Shown here: positions 45,124-46,187 of the stretch, piece after piece
Position numbering within the stretch: the stretch's first letter is position 1
How the letters are laid out: every line of letters begins with the position of its first letter
Source of the DNA: Hydrogenophaga sp.
GTDB lineage: Bacteria > Pseudomonadota > Gammaproteobacteria > Burkholderiales > Burkholderiaceae_C
NCBI GenBank assembly: GCA_011391595.1
Contig: JAABQG010000025.1
Location: 1 to 46,187 of the forward strand
Direction: 5' to 3'
DNA length: 46,187 nt
Made by a program: the position numbers and the translations under genes
The notes under the pieces: generated by a model
The model's database searches: none
What the model saw: only the letters and a program-made list of their open reading frames with translations
What the model was told of the DNA's origin: nothing

Positions 45124-45342
45124 ATGAAGACGATACAAAAATTTGCATTCAGCGCAATCACAGCGGCCATGCTGCTCGGTCTGGGCGGCTGCGCCGGCAT
45201 GTCGCAGCAGGACAAAGGCACGGCCATTGGCGCGGGTGCCGGGGCCATCGGCGGCTCGATCCTGACGGGCGGCAGCGCAGTAGGAACGGTCGGCGGCGCG
45301 GTGGTCGGCGGTGTCATTGGCAACCAGGTCACCAAACCCTGA
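45124..45342 (+). CDS. Glycine-zipper lipoprotein
   Basis: 72 residues. Lipobox LGGC (Cys23) ends the signal; the rest is a glycine-zipper two-helix domain (IGAGAGAIGGSILTGGSAVG then VGGAVVGGVIGNQ). Such proteins (SlyB/YMGG-like) sit in the outer membrane and may pack into oligomers. GAGG lies nine bases before the ATG. Confidence 0.88.
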   Translation: MKTIQKFAFSAITAAMLLGLGGCAGMSQQDKGTAIGAGAGAIGGSILTGGSAVGTVGGAVVGGVIGNQVTKP

Positions 45343-45469
45343 GTCTGACTGAGGCGTAACCCACTTGGCGGCTTCCGTCGGTGTGTTGCAGCGACTTTCT
45401 TGACCTGCGCCACTTGCGCGAGATCGCGTGAACCGGTCAAACTGGCATTTTTAACTGGAGGTACACAGG

Positions 45470-45664
45470 ATGAAACACGGAATGAATATCAAAGCCGCAG
45501 TGGTGCTGTGCGGTCTGGTCGCGGCACTGTCGGCTTGCCAGAAGCAGGAAGGCCCGGCCGAGAAAGCCGGCAAGGAAGTCGACAAAGCTGTCGGGCAGGT
45601 GGGGCAGCAGGTCCAGAAGGCCGGCGCCAGCATCGAAGACGCCGCCAAAGGCGACAAGAAGTAA
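45470..45664 (+). CDS. Small lipoprotein with amphipathic helix
   Basis: 64 residues. GGAGG about eight bases upstream supports the ATG at 45470. Lipobox LSAC (Cys23) ends the signal; the mature 41 residues are a charged Lys/Glu/Ala helix with heptad-like Val (EVDKAVGQVGQQVQKAGASI). Similar short lipoproteins are common in betaproteobacteria and unnamed. A 16-base-pair hairpin lies 20 bases after the stop. Confidence 0.83.
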   Translation: MKHGMNIKAAVVLCGLVAALSACQKQEGPAEKAGKEVDKAVGQVGQQVQKAGASIEDAAKGDKK

Positions 45665-45684
45665 GCCACGCACTTGCGCGCGGC

Positions 45685-45726
45685 CAAGCACACCCGGGCA
45701 GGGGCCACCTTGCCCGGGTGTGCTTG
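45685..45726. terminator. 16-base-pair perfect inverted repeat
   Basis: CAAGCACACCCGGGCA (45685-45700) and its exact complement (45711-45726) flank a ten-base loop. There is no T run on either side, so it is a strong RNA hairpin that might end transcription with Rho or protect the 3' end of the upstream lipoprotein mRNA. Confidence 0.6.
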
Positions 45727-45869
45727 CGTGTGGCGTCAGCCGTGAGCCCCCTCTCCAGGCCACGCGTGTGCCACAGATGATTTTCAATCTTTGTTCGACC
45801 GCGCACAGACATCGGGTTCATGGCATGTGACATTTACAAGGACAGTCTTGTCTTTTCCAGGAGCTACAG

Positions 45870-46187
45870 ATGAAAGCATTTTTGAAAACCGCAGTGGCCA
45901 TGGCTGCCGTGGCCATCGCGTCGCAAGCGGTCGCGCAGGTCACCTTTTTTGAGAACGACGGGTTTTACGGCCGCAATTTCACCACCCAGCAGTCGGTCGA
46001 AAATTTCAGCCGCTTCGGCTTCAATGACAGGGCCTCGTCGGTGGTGGTGCAGGGCAACCAGTGGGAAGTCTGCGAGGACGCACAATTCAGCGGTCGCTGC
46101 ACGGTGTTGCGTCCGGGCCGGTACCCGTCACTGGCGGCGATGGGCTTGAATGAGCGAATTTCGTCGGTGCGTGCCGTCGATCGCAAT
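45870..46187 (+). CDS. Exported betagamma-crystallin-like protein, 3'-truncated
   Basis: 106 residues visible; the window ends before the stop. AGGAG lies just before the ATG at 45870. The signal peptide ends at AVAQ (about 22). The rest is two Greek-key motifs: TFFENDGFYGRNFTTQQ... and WEVCEDAQFSGRCTVLRPG, with repeated F/Y-x-x-x-x-F/Y-x-G and S-V/S-R patterns, as in betagamma-crystallins, where each pair binds Ca2+. Two Cys (in EVCEDAQFSGRC) could pair. Bacterial members are exported and little studied. The upstream hairpin separates it from the lipoprotein gene. Confidence 0.85.
   Translation, partial: MKAFLKTAVAMAAVAIASQAVAQVTFFENDGFYGRNFTTQQSVENFSRFGFNDRASSVVVQGNQWEVCEDAQFSGRCTVLRPGRYPSLAAMGLNERISSVRAVDRN

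Overview
The window is about 65% GC and reads as the chromosome of a betaproteobacterium, most likely a member of the Comamonadaceae (Polaromonas/Rhodoferax/Variovorax-like). The reasons are codon use, gene families such as DUF2092, DUF3300/DUF2950, a BMP-type purine transporter beside XdhAB, and short interspersed GC-rich repeats that I remember from that family. No tRNA, rRNA, CRISPR array, transposase or phage gene was seen. Genus-level placement is inference.

Layout. 1-3445: end of an RND (HAE1) drug-efflux pump and its outer-membrane lipoprotein channel. 3883-9631: envelope and exported proteins (DUF3300, DUF2950, DUF2092, an Asn-repeat protein), a beta-carbonic anhydrase and a BASS-type transporter. 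9628-15345: dipeptidase PepE, small lipoproteins and membrane proteins, a CBS-pair protein, an orphan anti-sigma-like domain, a DUF2007 protein, a DsbG-like lipoprotein and an APH/P-loop kinase fusion. 15472-16572: a membrane-anchored SMP-30-type protein. 16598-20222: an unusual two-gene module of a 744-residue acyl-ACP-reductase-like fusion protein and an iron alcohol dehydrogenase.

20722-26063 carries dcuB (fumarate/succinate exchange), an 8-oxoguanine-deaminase-type amidohydrolase, a glycerate kinase (MOFRL) and a Crp/Fnr regulator. FNR-box-like sites lie before dcuB and before the regulator itself. 26090-30717 holds a D-amino-acid-dehydrogenase-like flavoprotein, a DsrE-family protein and a PatZ-like NDP-forming acyl-CoA synthetase/GNAT fusion. 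30704-41703 is a purine block: XdhB and XdhA, a divergent LysR regulator, a complete BMP-family nucleoside/purine ABC transporter and an adenine/adenosine deaminase. With the 8-oxoguanine deaminase upstream it suggests uptake of purines, deamination to hypoxanthine/xanthine-level bases, and oxidation towards urate.

41793-46187 is a run of small exported proteins (BON, collagen-like lipoprotein, DUF3309, PLD/cardiolipin-synthase-like lipoprotein, glycine-zipper lipoprotein, betagamma-crystallin) that looks like an envelope-stress neighbourhood.

The most interesting object is the 744-residue protein at 16598-18832. Its central part looks homologous to cyanobacterial acyl-ACP reductase and keeps the catalytic Cys context. 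It is fused to an N-terminal domain I do not recognise and to a histone-H1-like Lys/Ala/Pro tail, and it lies directly downstream of an alcohol dehydrogenase that also ends in a short basic tail. Second is an in-frame insertion of what looks like an interspersed DNA repeat inside xdhA.
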